Shown here: one piece after another, positions 51,414 to 61,972 of the stretch | Position numbering within the stretch: position 1 is the stretch's first letter | How the letters are laid out: each line of letters starts with the position of its first letter | Assembly (NCBI RefSeq): GCF_016907295.1 | Contig: NZ_JAFBBR010000001.1 | Coordinates: 1,612,001-1,676,000 of the forward strand | From: Microbacterium dextranolyticum | Lineage (GTDB): Bacteria; Actinomycetota; Actinomycetes; Actinomycetales; Microbacteriaceae | Length of the DNA: 64,000 nt | Direction of reading: 5' to 3' | The notes under the pieces: generated by a model | The model's input: only the letters and a program-made list of their open reading frames with translations | What the model was told of the DNA's origin: nothing | Databases searched by the model: none | Made by a program: the position numbers and the translations under genes

Positions 51414-52979
51414 ATGCGCATCACAGGCCTCGGCCACGCTGGAATGTTCATCGAGACGACGGGTGGCAGCATCCTGTGCGATCCGGTGATCGGACCGAGT
51501 TTCTTCGGATCCTGGTTCCCGTTCCCCGACAATCGTGCGCTCGACTGGGAGCGCTTCGGCGCCGCGGACTTCCTCTACATCTCACACCGGCATCGTGACC
51601 ACTTCGATCCGGCGCTGCTCGAGAGATACGTGCCGAAGGACATCAGCGTGCTGCTGCCCGCGTACCCGACCGACGATCTCGAGGCCGACATCCGCGCGCT
51701 CGGCTACGAGAACATCGTGTACACCCAGCCCGGAGAAGTTCTGGAGTACGAGGGCGGCCTGAAGATCATGGTGACGCCGTTGCGCGCGCCCAGCGATGGT
51801 CCGATCGGCGACTCGTCGCTGTCCGTGGACGACGGCACCGCGTCGATCCTCAACCAGAACGACTCGCACCCCCTCGATCTCGAGAAGCTGCTGTCGTTCT
51901 CGAAACCCGATGCGTACTTCACGCAGGTGTCGGGAGCGATCTGGTGGCCGATGGTCTACGACCTGCCGCAGGAGGCGAAGCAGAACTTCGCCCAGCTCAA
52001 GCGTGATGCGCAGAACAAGCGCGCGATGTACTACATCGACAAGGTCGACGCCGAGCACGTCTTCCCGATGGCGGGACCGCCCATGTTCCTGCGGGAGGAC
52101 CTCTTCCGCTACAACGGCTATGGTCTCGAGAACGACTCGATCTTCACCGACCAGCGGCAGTTCCTCGCCCACATGCGCGAACAGCGACCGACGCAGAAAG
52201 GCTACGAGTTCGTGCCCGGCACGCAGGTCGACCTGCACGCCGGCGCGATGGAGATCACCCAGACCCTCTACACGCCCGACGAGATCGACCGCATCTTCGA
52301 CGACAAGTGGGCCTACCTCGCGGAGCAGCGAGATGCCCGCCAGGCCGAGGTCGCCGCCGAGGTCGCGCGGCGCGCCGACATCCTTGCCCCGCAAGAGATG
52401 CTCGCCGCCCTCAAGCAGTGGTGGGAGCCGCTGCTGCGCCGGGCCCGCACGATCCGGCTCGGCGTGGGCGGCAACGTGCGTTTCCGCATCGGCGAGCTCG
52501 ACATGGTGGTGGATTTCCCCAAGGCGAAGGTGCGCGAGTACGCGGGCGAGGAGTGCATCTACTGGTACACGATCCCCGCCGATCTCGTCTCGACGAACAT
52601 CGCCGACCACGAGATCGACTGGTCGAACTCGATCTTCCTGTCGATGCAGTTCGACGTGGGGCGCTCCGGGAAGTTCAACGAGTTCCTGACGACGTTCCTC
52701 AAATGCCTGTCGCGCGACCGCATCGAGTACGTCGAGAACTGGTACGCCGAGCAGAGCGACCAGACCGAAGACGCCGACATCGACGAGTGGACCGTGCAGC
52801 GCCGCTGCCCGCACCTGCGCGCCGACCTGACCAAGACCGGCAAGATCGAGGACGGCGTGCTGACCTGCGCGCTCCACGACTGGAAGTGGGATCTGGAGTC
52901 GGGACAGTGTCTGACGACGCCGGGGCACCCGATCCGGGCATCCCGCATCGTGGAGACCGCGGCAGCCGCGAGCGCCTGA
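51414..52979 (+). CDS. MBL-fold hydrolase with C-terminal Rieske [2Fe-2S] domain
   Basis: 521 residues. The N-terminal metallo-beta-lactamase domain (about 1-240) has GLGHAGMFIETTGGSILCDPVIGPSF, the metal motif SHRHRDHFD (variant of HxHxDH) and later MYYIDKVDAEH; a middle domain (about 300-430) contains WWEPLLRRARTIRLGVGGNVRFRIGELDMVVDFP; the C-terminal Rieske region has CPHLRAD and CALHDWKWDLESGQCLTTPGHPI, supplying the C-x-H...C-x2-H cluster ligands. This matches actinobacterial homologues of CMP-NeuAc hydroxylase, but with the domain order MBL then Rieske. The substrate is unknown. GGAAGGA precedes the ATG by 7 nt, and TAGACT near 51380 may be its -10 box. Confidence 0.85.
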   Translation: MRITGLGHAGMFIETTGGSILCDPVIGPSFFGSWFPFPDNRALDWERFGAADFLYISHRHRDHFDPALLERYVPKDISVLLPAYPTDDLEADIRALGYENIVYTQPGEVLEYEGGLKIMVTPLRAPSDGPIGDSSLSVDDGTASILNQNDSHPLDLEKLLSFSKPDAYFTQVSGAIWWPMVYDLPQEAKQNFAQLKRDAQNKRAMYYIDKVDAEHVFPMAGPPMFLREDLFRYNGYGLENDSIFTDQRQFLAHMREQRPTQKGYEFVPGTQVDLHAGAMEITQTLYTPDEIDRIFDDKWAYLAEQRDARQAEVAAEVARRADILAPQEMLAALKQWWEPLLRRARTIRLGVGGNVRFRIGELDMVVDFPKAKVREYAGEECIYWYTIPADLVSTNIADHEIDWSNSIFLSMQFDVGRSGKFNEFLTTFLKCLSRDRIEYVENWYAEQSDQTEDADIDEWTVQRRCPHLRADLTKTGKIEDGVLTCALHDWKWDLESGQCLTTPGHPIRASRIVETAAAASA

Positions 52980-53041
52980 GCGCCTTCCTTCGACCGGGGC
53001 GAGGCCCCGCGGTTCGCCCGGTGACGTCGACACCGCGTCCA

Positions 53042-53080
53042 CGCGTCGAGACCGCCGCCACGAGTCGCCGTCTCGACGCG
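53042..53080. terminator. Terminator-like hairpin before pyrR
   Basis: CGCGTCGAGAC (53042-53052) and GTCTCGACGCG (53070-53080) form an 11-bp perfect stem around a 17-nt loop. No T run follows. It may end the MBL-Rieske transcript and insulate the pyr operon promoter (TACGCT at 53115-53120). Confidence 0.55.
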
Positions 53081-53151
53081 GAAGGACGGTCTCGGTGCCC
53101 TCTCCGAGATCCGGTACGCTGGAAGGCGAAATCACAGCAACCTTTAACCCC

Positions 53152-53163
53152 GTCCCGTGAGGC
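53152..53163 (+). promoter_or_regulatory. PyrR-binding site in the pyr operon leader
   Basis: GTCCCGTGAGGC fits the PyrR RNA recognition consensus RUCCNGNGAGGY at every position. It lies 17 nt before the pyrR ATG and just upstream of the ribosome-binding site GGGAG (53170-53174). In mycobacteria PyrR binding in this position represses translation of the operon when UMP/UTP is plentiful; the same mechanism is inferred. Confidence 0.75.
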
Positions 53164-53180
53164 GGAGAAGGGAGCGGCGG

Positions 53181-53720
53181 ATGACTGTGGACGAGTCCCC
53201 ACGGACGGTTCTGCATGCGGCCGACATCGCTCGCGCACTGACTCGGATCTCGCACGAGATCCTGGAGTCCAACCGTGGCGCCGATGATCTCGTGCTTCTC
53301 GGCATCCCGACGCGCGGCGTCACTCTCGCCCGGCGGATCGGCGGACTGCTCGCCGAGTTCTCCGGCGTCGAGGTGCCCGTCGGTGCACTCGATGTGACGA
53401 TGTACCGCGACGATCTGCACCGCAATCCGACGCGCGCGCCGCACCCGACCGACATCCCCGCGGGTGGGCTCGATGGGCGCACGGTCGTCCTCGTCGACGA
53501 CGTGCTGTTCTCTGGACGCTCGATCCGGGCGGCCCTCGATGCGCTCGGCGACATCGGACGCCCGGCAGCGGTGCGGCTGGCGATCCTCGTCGACCGTGGA
53601 CACCGCGAGCTCCCGATCCGCCCCGACTTCGTGGGTAAGAACCTCCCCAGCGCACGCAGCGAGCGGGTCAACGTCCACCTCGCCGAGGTCGACGGCATCG
53701 AAGAGGTGACGATCGCATGA
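53181..53720 (+). CDS. pyrR: Bifunctional pyr operon regulator / uracil phosphoribosyltransferase
   Basis: 179 residues. [32 protein letters not shown] and the PRPP loop [21 protein letters not shown] are diagnostic, as is the C-terminal [22 protein letters not shown]. PyrR binds leader RNA in a UMP-dependent way and also has weak uracil phosphoribosyltransferase activity. ATG 53181 is preferred over the earlier in-frame GTG at 53157, which lies inside the PyrR-binding site. It overlaps pyrB by 4 nt. Confidence 0.97.
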   Translation: MTVDESPRTVLHAADIARALTRISHEILESNRGADDLVLLGIPTRGVTLARRIGGLLAEFSGVEVPVGALDVTMYRDDLHRNPTRAPHPTDIPAGGLDGRTVVLVDDVLFSGRSIRAALDALGDIGRPAAVRLAILVDRGHRELPIRPDFVGKNLPSARSERVNVHLAEVDGIEEVTIA

Positions 53721-54718
53721 GGAACCTGCTCGACACGAAGCACCTCGGGCTCGAGGACGCGTTGCGGATCCTGGACGTCGCCGAGGACATGCGCGACACT
53801 CAGACGCGCGAGGTCAAGAAGCTGCCGACGCTGCGCGGCAAGACCGTTGTCAACCTCTTCTTCGAGGACTCGACCCGCACGCGCATCTCGTTCGAGGCGG
53901 CGGCGAAGCGGCTCTCCGCCGACGTCATCAACTTCTCCGCGAAGGGCTCGTCGGTGAGCAAGGGGGAGTCGCTGCAGGACACCGCGCAGACCCTGCAGGC
54001 GATGGGTGCGGATGCCGTCGTGATCCGGCACGGGGCCTCCGGCGCGCCGCACACGCTCGCCACGAGCGGTTGGATCAGCGCGGGCGTCATCAACGCCGGT
54101 GACGGCACGCACGAGCATCCGACCCAGGCGCTCCTCGACGCGTTCACGATCCGCAAGCGGCGATTCGGCGCCGACAGCCGCGGACGCGATCTGTCGGGCG
54201 TGCGCGTGGTGATCGTCGGTGACGTGCTGCACTCACGTGTCGCCCGCTCGAACGTGTGGCTGCTGTCGACCCTCGGCGCCGACGTCACCCTGGTCGCGCC
54301 TCCCACCCTGGTGCCGCAGGACGTCTCGGCGTGGCCGGTGCGGATCGTCTACGACCTCGACGAGGCGATCGCCGGCGCTCCCGACGCGATCATGATGCTC
54401 CGGATCCAACTGGAGCGCATGAACGCGGCATATTTCCCGACTGAACGGGAGTATTCGCGCCGATGGGGGTTGGATGCCGCACGCCTGCGCGCCCTCCCGG
54501 ACGGTAGCATCGTCATGCACCCCGGTCCGATGAACCGGGGTCTGGAGATCTCCGCCGACGCCGCCGATTCACCGCAGTCGACTGTGCTCGAGCAGGTCGC
54601 GAACGGCGTGTCTGTGCGTATGGCGGCGCTGTACCTGCTGCTCGCCGGAGGACGCGGCGAGACCCCCGCCCCCGCCGGCACCACGACGACCCACACCGCA
54701 GAGGAGTCCGCACGATGA
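53717..54718 (+). CDS. pyrB: Aspartate carbamoyltransferase catalytic subunit
   Basis: 333 residues; joins carbamoyl phosphate and aspartate. The carbamoyl phosphate loop [19 protein letters not shown], the [25 protein letters not shown] 80s loop and [21 protein letters not shown] are canonical, with MLRIQLERM (240s region) and [12 protein letters not shown] near the end. No pyrI regulatory subunit is present, as usual in actinobacteria. Confidence 0.98.
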   Translation: MRNLLDTKHLGLEDALRILDVAEDMRDTQTREVKKLPTLRGKTVVNLFFEDSTRTRISFEAAAKRLSADVINFSAKGSSVSKGESLQDTAQTLQAMGADAVVIRHGASGAPHTLATSGWISAGVINAGDGTHEHPTQALLDAFTIRKRRFGADSRGRDLSGVRVVIVGDVLHSRVARSNVWLLSTLGADVTLVAPPTLVPQDVSAWPVRIVYDLDEAIAGAPDAIMMLRIQLERMNAAYFPTEREYSRRWGLDAARLRALPDGSIVMHPGPMNRGLEISADAADSPQSTVLEQVANGVSVRMAALYLLLAGGRGETPAPAGTTTTHTAEESAR

Positions 54719-56025
54719 CCGAGACCCACCTCATCCGCGGAGCCCGGATCGCCGGAGGCGACGCCGCCGACCTGATCGTCGAAGGCGGGCGCATCGCCGA
54801 GGTCGGCACGGGTCTCTCCCGCGTCGGCGCGACTGTGATCGATGCCGACGGCCTCATCGCCCTGCCGGGCCTCGTCGACCTGCACACGCACCTCCGTGAG
54901 CCCGGCTACGAGGCCTCCGAGACGATCGTCAGCGGATCGCGCGCCGCCGCCGCCGGCGGCTACACGACCGTCTTCGCCATGCCGAACACCTCGCCGGTGG
55001 CCGACACCGCAGGCGTCGTCGAGCAGGAACTCGCCCTCGGCGAAGCCGCCGGCTACGTCCACGTGCAGCCGATCGGCGCCGTGACCGTCGGGCAGAAGGG
55101 CGAGCGCCTCGCCGAGCTCGGCGCCATGGCATCCAGCCGCGCCCGCGTGCGCGTCTTCAGCGACGACGGCTTCTGCGTCTTCGATCCGCTGATCATGCGG
55201 CGGGCGCTGGAGTACGTCAAGGCGTTCGACGGCGTCGTCGCCCAGCACGCGCAGGATCCCCGCCTCACCGAGGGGGCGCAGATGAACGAGGGCACGGTGT
55301 CGGCCGAACTCGGCCTCGCCGGCTGGCCGGCCGTGGCCGAGGAGTCGATCATCGCCCGCGACGTTCTGCTCGCCGAGCACGTCGGGTCGCGCCTGCACGT
55401 CTGCCACCTCTCCACCGCCGGCTCGGTCGACATCATCCGATGGGCCAAGCAGCGTGGCGTGAACGTGACCGCTGAGGTCACCCCGCACCACCTGCTGCTG
55501 ACCGAAGAGCTCGTCCGGGGCTATGACGCGCGGTTCAAGGTCAACCCGCCTCTGCGCCGCGATGAGGACGTGCAGGCGGTGCGCGAAGGACTCGCCGACG
55601 GCACGATCGACATCGTCGCGACCGATCACGCCCCCCACCCCGCCGAGGCGAAGTCCTGCGAGTGGCAGGCCGCGGCCAACGGCATGGTCGGCCTCGAGTC
55701 GGCGCTGCGGGTGGTGCAGCAGGCGATGGTCGACACGGGTCTGCTCGCCTGGCAGGACGTCGCGCGCGTGATGTCGTCTGCGCCCGCCCGCATCGGCCGC
55801 CTCGCCGACGCCGGCACCGACCTCGTCGTCGGGGCACCCGCCTCGCTGACGCTGTACGACCCGTCGCCCGTGCGCGCGTTCGCGCGCTCCGACCTGCGCG
55901 GCCTCAGCGTCAACTCGCCCTACCTGGGGCGCGAGCTTCCCGGTGACGTCCGATGGACGCTGTTCCGCGGCGTGCCCACCGTGGTCGACGGGCACGTCGT
56001 GGAGCACGTGGGGGAGCGCGCATGA
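54715..56025 (+). CDS. pyrC: Dihydroorotase
   Basis: 436-residue zinc amidohydrolase that cyclises carbamoyl aspartate. [17 protein letters not shown] provides HxH, the metal-bridging Lys is in the following barrel region, [18 protein letters not shown] and [15 protein letters not shown] the further metal histidines, and [14 protein letters not shown] the catalytic Asp. It is a class I (bacterial PyrC/AllB-like) form, long enough to be active. It overlaps both neighbours by 4 nt. Confidence 0.97.
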   Translation: MTETHLIRGARIAGGDAADLIVEGGRIAEVGTGLSRVGATVIDADGLIALPGLVDLHTHLREPGYEASETIVSGSRAAAAGGYTTVFAMPNTSPVADTAGVVEQELALGEAAGYVHVQPIGAVTVGQKGERLAELGAMASSRARVRVFSDDGFCVFDPLIMRRALEYVKAFDGVVAQHAQDPRLTEGAQMNEGTVSAELGLAGWPAVAEESIIARDVLLAEHVGSRLHVCHLSTAGSVDIIRWAKQRGVNVTAEVTPHHLLLTEELVRGYDARFKVNPPLRRDEDVQAVREGLADGTIDIVATDHAPHPAEAKSCEWQAAANGMVGLESALRVVQQAMVDTGLLAWQDVARVMSSAPARIGRLADAGTDLVVGAPASLTLYDPSPVRAFARSDLRGLSVNSPYLGRELPGDVRWTLFRGVPTVVDGHVVEHVGERA

Positions 56026-56579
56026 CCCGCGAGGGCGCCCTGCTGGTGATGCTCGGCGTCGTGGTCGTGCTGCTCGGCCTCGGCGTCGTCGCGTGGCTCC
56101 GCCGACGACGCCGCGATGGAGGCCTCGTGACACCGTACGGCGACGCACCCTCCGACGCGGCGGAGCGTTTCGCCGCGTCGGGGTTCTACGTGGCCACGAC
56201 CCGTCGGGGCGAACCGCTCGAGCGGCTGGCGATCCGGGGCCTCGGGTTCCGCTCCCGCGTCGACGTCACGGTGACAGACCGCGGTGTCGCCTTGGCGATG
56301 CCCGGCCAGGCGACGGTGTTCCTCCCGGTCGACCGCCTCGACGACGTGTCGCTGGCGACCGTCGCGATCGATCGCGTCGTCGAGCCGGGCGGACTCGTGC
56401 GCGTGGCGTGGCGGATCGACACCGCTGCCGGTGCGCCCCAGAGCGTCGACACCTATCTGCGACCGCAGGACGTTTCGGCCCGTGTGCTCGCCGACGCGAT
56501 CGACGCGATCCTCACCCCGGAGCCGCACCCCAGCACTTCTTCCCCTTCCACCGCGACCCCGACGGGAAACGACGCATGA
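56022..56579 (+). CDS. Membrane-anchored protein of the pyr operon
   Basis: 185 residues. One N-terminal transmembrane helix ([21 protein letters not shown]) followed by an Arg-rich stop-transfer, then a cytoplasmic beta-rich domain ([36 protein letters not shown]) reminiscent of PH-like folds. A protein of this kind occupies the slot between pyrC and carA in many actinobacteria. Its 4-nt overlaps on both sides imply coupling to pyrimidine synthesis, but no function is known to me. Confidence 0.75.
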   Translation: MTREGALLVMLGVVVVLLGLGVVAWLRRRRRDGGLVTPYGDAPSDAAERFAASGFYVATTRRGEPLERLAIRGLGFRSRVDVTVTDRGVALAMPGQATVFLPVDRLDDVSLATVAIDRVVEPGGLVRVAWRIDTAAGAPQSVDTYLRPQDVSARVLADAIDAILTPEPHPSTSSPSTATPTGNDA

Positions 56580-57769
56580 CCCATTCGACACGCTCCGGGG
56601 CCGCCCCGACGCCCTCCTTCTCGCAAGACCCCGCCGTCCTCGTCCTCGAAGACGGATCGCGACACCCGGGTCGTGCCTACGGCGCCCGTGGCACGACCTT
56701 CGGCGAGGTCGTCTTCTCCACCGGGATGACCGGCTACCAGGAGACGCTCACCGATCCTTCCTACGCCGGCCAGATCGTCCTGCAGACCGCGCCCCACATC
56801 GGCAACACCGGCATGAACGGCGAAGACCCCGAGTCGCGCCGCATCTGGGTCGCCGGCTACATCGTGCGCGACCCCTCGCGCGTCGTGTCGAACTGGCGCG
56901 CCGAGGAGTCGCTCGACGACGCGCTGGTGCGCGACGGGATCGTCGGCATCTCCGGCATCGACACCCGCGCCGTGACCCGTGTGCTCCGCTCGGCCGGTTC
57001 GATGCGCGGCGGCGTGTTCTCCGGCGCCGACGCGGCACTGGATGCCGAGGAGCAGCTGCGCCTCGTCCGCGAGGCGCCCGAGATGGCGGGGCAGAACCTC
57101 TCCGCGGCGGTCTCGGTCTCGGCGGTGGAGGTCGTCCCGGCGACGATCGCCGACGAGGCCCAGCGCCTCGGCAACCTGGCCGTGCTCGACCTCGGCGTCA
57201 AGCAGGCCACGATCGACAACCTCGCCGCGCGCGGCTTCGACGTGCACGTCCTTCCGCAGGACGTGACGATCGAGGGGATCCGCGCGATCGACCCGGTTGC
57301 CGTCTTCTACTCGAACGGTCCCGGCGACCCCGCGGCATCCGGTGACCACGTCGCGCTGCTGCGCTCCGTGCTCGACGAGCGCCTGCCCTTCTTCGGCATC
57401 TGCTTCGGCAACCAGCTGCTCGGCCGCGCACTCGGCTTCGGCACGTACAAGCTGCCGTTCGGCCACCGCGGGATCAACCAGCCGGTGCTCGACAAGCAGA
57501 CCGGCCGCGTGGAGATCACGGCGCACAACCACGGCTTCGCCGTCGACGCACCCCTCGAGGGCAGCGTCGAGAGCCCGAACGGCTACGGCCGCGTCGAGGT
57601 GAGCCACATCGGCCTCAACGACAACGTGGTCGAGGGGCTTCGCGCCCTCGACATCCCGGCGTTCAGCGTGCAGTACCACCCCGAGGCCGCCGCCGGCCCG
57701 CACGACGCCAACTACCTCTTCGACCGCTTCGCCGACATGGTGCGCACCTCCCGGGAGAACAACAACTGA
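56576..57769 (+). CDS. carA: Carbamoyl-phosphate synthase small (glutaminase) subunit
   Basis: 397 residues. The N-terminal domain contains [34 protein letters not shown]. The class I amidotransferase domain has [10 protein letters not shown], the nucleophile loop [16 protein letters not shown] and [13 protein letters not shown] with the His-Glu dyad. It feeds ammonia through a tunnel to CarB. The stop shares one base with the carB ATG. Confidence 0.98.
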   Translation: MTHSTRSGAAPTPSFSQDPAVLVLEDGSRHPGRAYGARGTTFGEVVFSTGMTGYQETLTDPSYAGQIVLQTAPHIGNTGMNGEDPESRRIWVAGYIVRDPSRVVSNWRAEESLDDALVRDGIVGISGIDTRAVTRVLRSAGSMRGGVFSGADAALDAEEQLRLVREAPEMAGQNLSAAVSVSAVEVVPATIADEAQRLGNLAVLDLGVKQATIDNLAARGFDVHVLPQDVTIEGIRAIDPVAVFYSNGPGDPAASGDHVALLRSVLDERLPFFGICFGNQLLGRALGFGTYKLPFGHRGINQPVLDKQTGRVEITAHNHGFAVDAPLEGSVESPNGYGRVEVSHIGLNDNVVEGLRALDIPAFSVQYHPEAAAGPHDANYLFDRFADMVRTSRENNN

Positions 57770-60700
57770 TGCCCAAGCGCGACGACATCCAGAGCGTCCT
57801 CGTCATCGGGTCCGGCCCGATCGTCATCGGACAGGCGTGCGAGTTCGACTACTCCGGCACCCAGGCGTGCCGCGTGCTCCGCGAGGAGGGCGTGCGGGTC
57901 ATCCTCGTGAACTCCAACCCGGCCACGATCATGACCGACCCCGACTTCGCCGACGCGACCTACATCGAGCCGATCACCCCCGCGGTGATCGAGACGATCA
58001 TCGCGAAGGAGAAGCCGGATGCCATCCTGCCGACCCTCGGCGGTCAGACGGCGCTCAACGCGGCGATGGCCCTCCACGAGCAGGGCATCCTCGAGAAGTA
58101 CGGCGTCGAGCTCATCGGCGCGAAGGTCGACGCCATCCGCAAGGGCGAGGACCGGCAGATCTTCAAGCAGCTCGTGCTGGATGCCGGGGCGGACGTCGCC
58201 CGGAGCGTCATCGCCCACACGATGGACGACCTGCTCGCCGGTGCCGCCGAGCTCGGCTATCCGCTCGTCGTGCGCCCGTCGTTCACGATGGGGGGCCTGG
58301 GCTCGGGCTTCGCGTACGACGAGGAGGACCTCCGCCGTATCGGTGGCGCGGGCCTGCGCGACTCGCCGACCACCGAGGTGCTCCTGGAGGAGTCGATCCT
58401 CGGCTGGAAGGAGTACGAGCTCGAGCTCATGCGCGACACCGCCGACAACACGGTCGTCGTCTGCTCGATCGAGAATGTCGACCCCGTCGGCGTGCACACG
58501 GGAGACTCGATCACGGTCGCCCCGGCTCTCACCCTCACCGACCGCGAATATCAGAAGCTTCGCGACATCGGCATCGACATCATCCGCGCCGTCGGCGTCG
58601 ACACCGGCGGCTGCAACATCCAGTTCGCCGTCGACCCGGCGACGGGGCGCATCATCGTCATCGAGATGAACCCGCGCGTGTCGCGCTCGTCGGCGCTCGC
58701 CTCGAAGGCGACGGGCTTCCCGATCGCGAAGCTCGCGGCGAAGCTCGCCATCGGGTATCGCCTCGACGAGGTGCCCAACGACATCACGAAGGCGACACCG
58801 GCCAGCTTCGAGCCGACGCTCGACTACGTCGTGGTGAAGGTGCCGCGCTTCAACTTCGAGAAGTTCCCGAACGCCGACGCGACGCTCACGACGACCATGA
58901 AATCGGTCGGCGAGGCCATGGCGATCGGACGCAACTACACGACGGCGCTGCAGAAGGCGCTGCGGTCGCTGGAGAAGCGCGGTTCGAGCTTCCACTGGGG
59001 CGTCGAGCCCCGATCGGTGGAAGAGCTGCTGGAGATCGCGAAGACGCCGACCGACGGCCGGATCGTGACGCTGCAGCAGGCGATGCGCAAGGGTGCGAGC
59101 ATCGAGCAGGCCTTCGAAGCCACCAAGATCGACCCGTGGTTCCTCGACCAGATGGCGCTCATCAACGAGGTCGCGGCCTTCGTCGAGGCCGCGCCCGAGC
59201 TCGATGCGAACACCCTCCGCATCGCGAAGGAGCACGGCTTCAGCGACGCACAGATCGCGCAGCTGCGCGGCGTCTCCGAGTCCGAGGTGCGCGGCGTGCG
59301 GCACGGCCTCGACATCCGCCCCGTGTACAAGACCGTCGACACGTGCGCGGGAGAGTTCCCGGCGCTCACGCCATACCACTACTCGAGCTACGACCACGAG
59401 ACCGAGGTCACTCCCTCCGAGCGCACCAAGGTCGTCATCATCGGATCGGGTCCGAACCGCATCGGCCAGGGAGTGGAGTTCGACTACTCGTGCGTCCACG
59501 CGTCGTTCGCGCTGTCGGATGCCGGCTACGAGACCATCATGGTCAACTGCAACCCCGAGACCGTCTCGACCGACTACGACACCAGCGACCGGCTGTACTT
59601 CGAGCCACTGACCCTCGAGGACGTCCTCGAGGTGCTGCACGCCGAGAGCGCGTCCGGCACGATCCTGGGTGTCGTCTGCCAGCTGGGCGGCCAGACGCCG
59701 CTGGGCCTTGCCAAGGGCATCGAAGAGGCCGGCTACACGATCCTCGGCACGTCGCCGGCGGCCATCGACATCGCCGAGGAGCGCGAGCTCTTCTCGCAGC
59801 TGCTCGACCGCGCGGGGCTCGTCGCCCCGCGTCACGACACCGCGATCGATGAGGCGGGCGCGGTCGCGATCGCCGAGGAGATCGGCTACCCCGTGCTCGT
59901 GCGCCCGAGCTTCGTGCTCGGTGGTCGCGGCATGGAGATCGTGTACGACACGGAGAGCCTGCGCGACTACTTCGTGCGCGCCGCCGGCGAGGTCGTCATC
60001 GAAGAGGGCAAGCCCCTGCTCGTGGACCGCTTCCTCGACGACGCGATCGAGCTCGACGTCGACGCGCTCTACGACGGCCGGGAGCTGTACATCGGCGGCG
60101 TCATGGAGCATCTGGAGGAGGCCGGCATCCACTCCGGCGACTCGTCCTGCACCCTGCCTCCCATTTCTCTCGGCCGCACCGAGATCGACCGGGTGCGCGC
60201 CGCGACCCTCGCCATCGCCGAGGGCGTGGGCGTACGCGGACTCCTGAACGTCCAGTTCGCCGTCTCGGCAGGTGTGCTCTACGTCATCGAGGCCAACCCT
60301 CGCGCCTCGCGCACGGTGCCCTTCGTCTCGAAGGCCCTCGGCATCCCCCTGGCCAAGGCGGCCTCGCGCATCATGGCCGGCGCCAGCGTCGCAGAGCTGA
60401 AGGCGGAGGGGCTGCTTCCCGCCGAGGACGGCTCCCGGGTGCCGCTGGATGCCCCCGTCGCCGTCAAGGAGGCGGTGCTGCCGTTCAAGCGCTTCCGCAC
60501 CGCAGACGGCCACACGGTCGATTCCGTTCTCGGTCCGGAGATGCGTTCGACCGGCGAGGTCATGGGCATCGACCGGGACTTCCCGACAGCGTTCGCGAAG
60601 AGCCAGGCCGCGGCGTACGGCGGCATGCCGACCGAGGGCACGGTGTTCCTGTCGGTCGCCGACGACGACAAGCGTGCGGTGATCCTCCCGGCCCACCGCC

Positions 60701-61059
60701 TGCAGGAGCTCGGCTTCCGCCTGGTCGCGACGGAGGGGACCGCCGAGATCCTCGCGCGCAACGGCATCCGCGTCGACATCGTGAACAAGTACTCGGCGAC
60801 GCAGGTCTCGGGGGAGCGGAACGTCGTCGACCTCATCAACGCCGGTGAGATCGACATCGTCGTGAACACCCCCTCGGGGGGGATCGCCCGCGCCGACGGG
60901 TACGAGATCCGCGCCGCGGCCGTCGCCGCCGACAAGGCGCTGTTCACCACGATGGCCGTCCTCGGTGCCGCGGTCAGTGCGCTGCCGGTGCTCCGGACCG
61001 GCTTCGAGGTGCGGAGCCTGCAGGAGTACGCCGCCGACCGCGCCGCGGCCCGCGGATGA
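57769..61059 (+). CDS. carB: Carbamoyl-phosphate synthase large subunit
   Basis: 1096 residues; makes carbamoyl phosphate for pyrimidines and arginine. Two homologous ATP-grasp halves: the first starts [32 protein letters not shown], the second [55 protein letters not shown] and [29 protein letters not shown] are the paired catalytic segments. The C-terminal MGS-like allosteric domain (about 945-1096) binds UMP/ornithine-type effectors. Confidence 0.99.
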   Translation: MPKRDDIQSVLVIGSGPIVIGQACEFDYSGTQACRVLREEGVRVILVNSNPATIMTDPDFADATYIEPITPAVIETIIAKEKPDAILPTLGGQTALNAAMALHEQGILEKYGVELIGAKVDAIRKGEDRQIFKQLVLDAGADVARSVIAHTMDDLLAGAAELGYPLVVRPSFTMGGLGSGFAYDEEDLRRIGGAGLRDSPTTEVLLEESILGWKEYELELMRDTADNTVVVCSIENVDPVGVHTGDSITVAPALTLTDREYQKLRDIGIDIIRAVGVDTGGCNIQFAVDPATGRIIVIEMNPRVSRSSALASKATGFPIAKLAAKLAIGYRLDEVPNDITKATPASFEPTLDYVVVKVPRFNFEKFPNADATLTTTMKSVGEAMAIGRNYTTALQKALRSLEKRGSSFHWGVEPRSVEELLEIAKTPTDGRIVTLQQAMRKGASIEQAFEATKIDPWFLDQMALINEVAAFVEAAPELDANTLRIAKEHGFSDAQIAQLRGVSESEVRGVRHGLDIRPVYKTVDTCAGEFPALTPYHYSSYDHETEVTPSERTKVVIIGSGPNRIGQGVEFDYSCVHASFALSDAGYETIMVNCNPETVSTDYDTSDRLYFEPLTLEDVLEVLHAESASGTILGVVCQLGGQTPLGLAKGIEEAGYTILGTSPAAIDIAEERELFSQLLDRAGLVAPRHDTAIDEAGAVAIAEEIGYPVLVRPSFVLGGRGMEIVYDTESLRDYFVRAAGEVVIEEGKPLLVDRFLDDAIELDVDALYDGRELYIGGVMEHLEEAGIHSGDSSCTLPPISLGRTEIDRVRAATLAIAEGVGVRGLLNVQFAVSAGVLYVIEANPRASRTVPFVSKALGIPLAKAASRIMAGASVAELKAEGLLPAEDGSRVPLDAPVAVKEAVLPFKRFRTADGHTVDSVLGPEMRSTGEVMGIDRDFPTAFAKSQAAAYGGMPTEGTVFLSVADDDKRAVILPAHRLQELGFRLVATEGTAEILARNGIRVDIVNKYSATQVSGERNVVDLINAGEIDIVVNTPSGGIARADGYEIRAAAVAADKALFTTMAVLGAAVSALPVLRTGFEVRSLQEYAADRAAARG

Positions 61060-61142
61060 GCGCCGCACGGCACTCGCCGCCGCCTGCTCCCCGGCCCGCG
61101 GCGTCGGCCGTTGCCCCGAGTCGGTCCGGGGCACTCCGGTGA
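61056..61142 (+). CDS. 28-codon bridging ORF between carB and pyrF
   Basis: ATG 61056 overlaps the carB stop (ATGA) and the TGA at 61140-61142 overlaps the pyrF GTG (GTGA), so it joins two coupled junctions exactly where carB and pyrF would otherwise be 79 nt apart. The peptide is Pro/Ala/Arg/Ser-rich ([19 protein letters not shown]) with no recognisable domain. It may serve to carry ribosomes from carB to pyrF rather than make a functional peptide. Chance cannot be excluded. Confidence 0.35.
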   Translation: MSAARHSPPPAPRPAASAVAPSRSGALR

Positions 61143-61972
61143 GCACGTTCGGCCAGCGACTGCGCCAGGCGATCGACGCGCGCGGTCCGCTGTGCGTCGG
61201 CATCGATCCGCATGAGGCGCTGCTACGCGCCTGGGGGCTCGATGCATCGGCCGCGGGCGTGCGGGAATTCGGTCTGCGCACGGTGGATGCCGCGCGCGGG
61301 CGCGCCGGGATCGTGAAGCCCCAGGTCGCGTTCTTCGAGCGCTACGGCTCCGCCGGATTCGCCGCACTCGAGGAGGTCATCGCCGCCGCCCGCGCCGCTG
61401 ACCTGCTGGTGATCGCGGATGCCAAACGCGGAGACATCGGCACGACGATGGACGGCTATGCCGAGGCGTGGCTGCGCCCCGGCGCACCGCTGGAGAGCGA
61501 TGCCGTCACGCTCAGTCCGTACCTCGGCACCGATGCCCTGCACGCCGCACTGACGATGGCCCTCGAACACGACAAGGGTGCTTTCGTCCTCGCTGCGACG
61601 AGCAACCCCGAGGCCGCGGCCCTGCAGAAGGCCCGTGTCGACGAGGAGGAGACCGTCGCGGAACGCGTTGCGCACGACGTCGCCGCTCGCAACATCGGAG
61701 CCCCGGGCTCGCTCGGGCCGATCGGACTCGTCGTGGGCGCCACCGTCGACCGACGGGCGTTCGGTCTCGACGACATCGTCCTGGCCGGGACCCCGATCCT
61801 GGCGCCGGGCTTCGGCGCTCAGGGTGCGCAGCCCGCCGACCTCGGGTCGATCTTCGGGTACGTGGCGTCGCAGGTCGTGGCCAGTGAGAGCCGCAGCGTG
61901 CTCTCGGCCGGCCCCGATGACCTGGCGACGCGGATCGAGGAGCGCGCGGCGCTGTACCGTGGTCAGCGATGA
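61139..61972 (+). CDS. pyrF: Orotidine 5'-phosphate decarboxylase (type 2)
   Basis: 277-residue TIM-barrel enzyme forming [35 protein letters not shown] and the catalytic Lys-Asp array [23 protein letters not shown] are those of the actinobacterial PyrF subfamily. The GTG start is inferred from the overlap with the bridging ORF and the family's usual N-terminus; no better ribosome-binding site is visible. It overlaps the next gene by 4 nt. Confidence 0.96.
   Translation: MSTFGQRLRQAIDARGPLCVGIDPHEALLRAWGLDASAAGVREFGLRTVDAARGRAGIVKPQVAFFERYGSAGFAALEEVIAAARAADLLVIADAKRGDIGTTMDGYAEAWLRPGAPLESDAVTLSPYLGTDALHAALTMALEHDKGAFVLAATSNPEAAALQKARVDEEETVAERVAHDVAARNIGAPGSLGPIGLVVGATVDRRAFGLDDIVLAGTPILAPGFGAQGAQPADLGSIFGYVASQVVASESRSVLSAGPDDLATRIEERAALYRGQR

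Noticed and set aside
48336..52979. Anti-phage defence island built on the SNF2 ATPase
   Set aside because: The neighbours are an MBL-Rieske protein, nusB and pyrR. There is no methylase, nuclease or PLD-domain partner such as known SNF2-containing systems carry.
57712..61281. A long open frame (over 1100 codons) on the minus strand opposite carB
   Set aside because: It is a mirror effect of GC-rich third positions in carB. The translation is low in complexity and has no recognisable domain, while carB on the plus strand is unmistakable.
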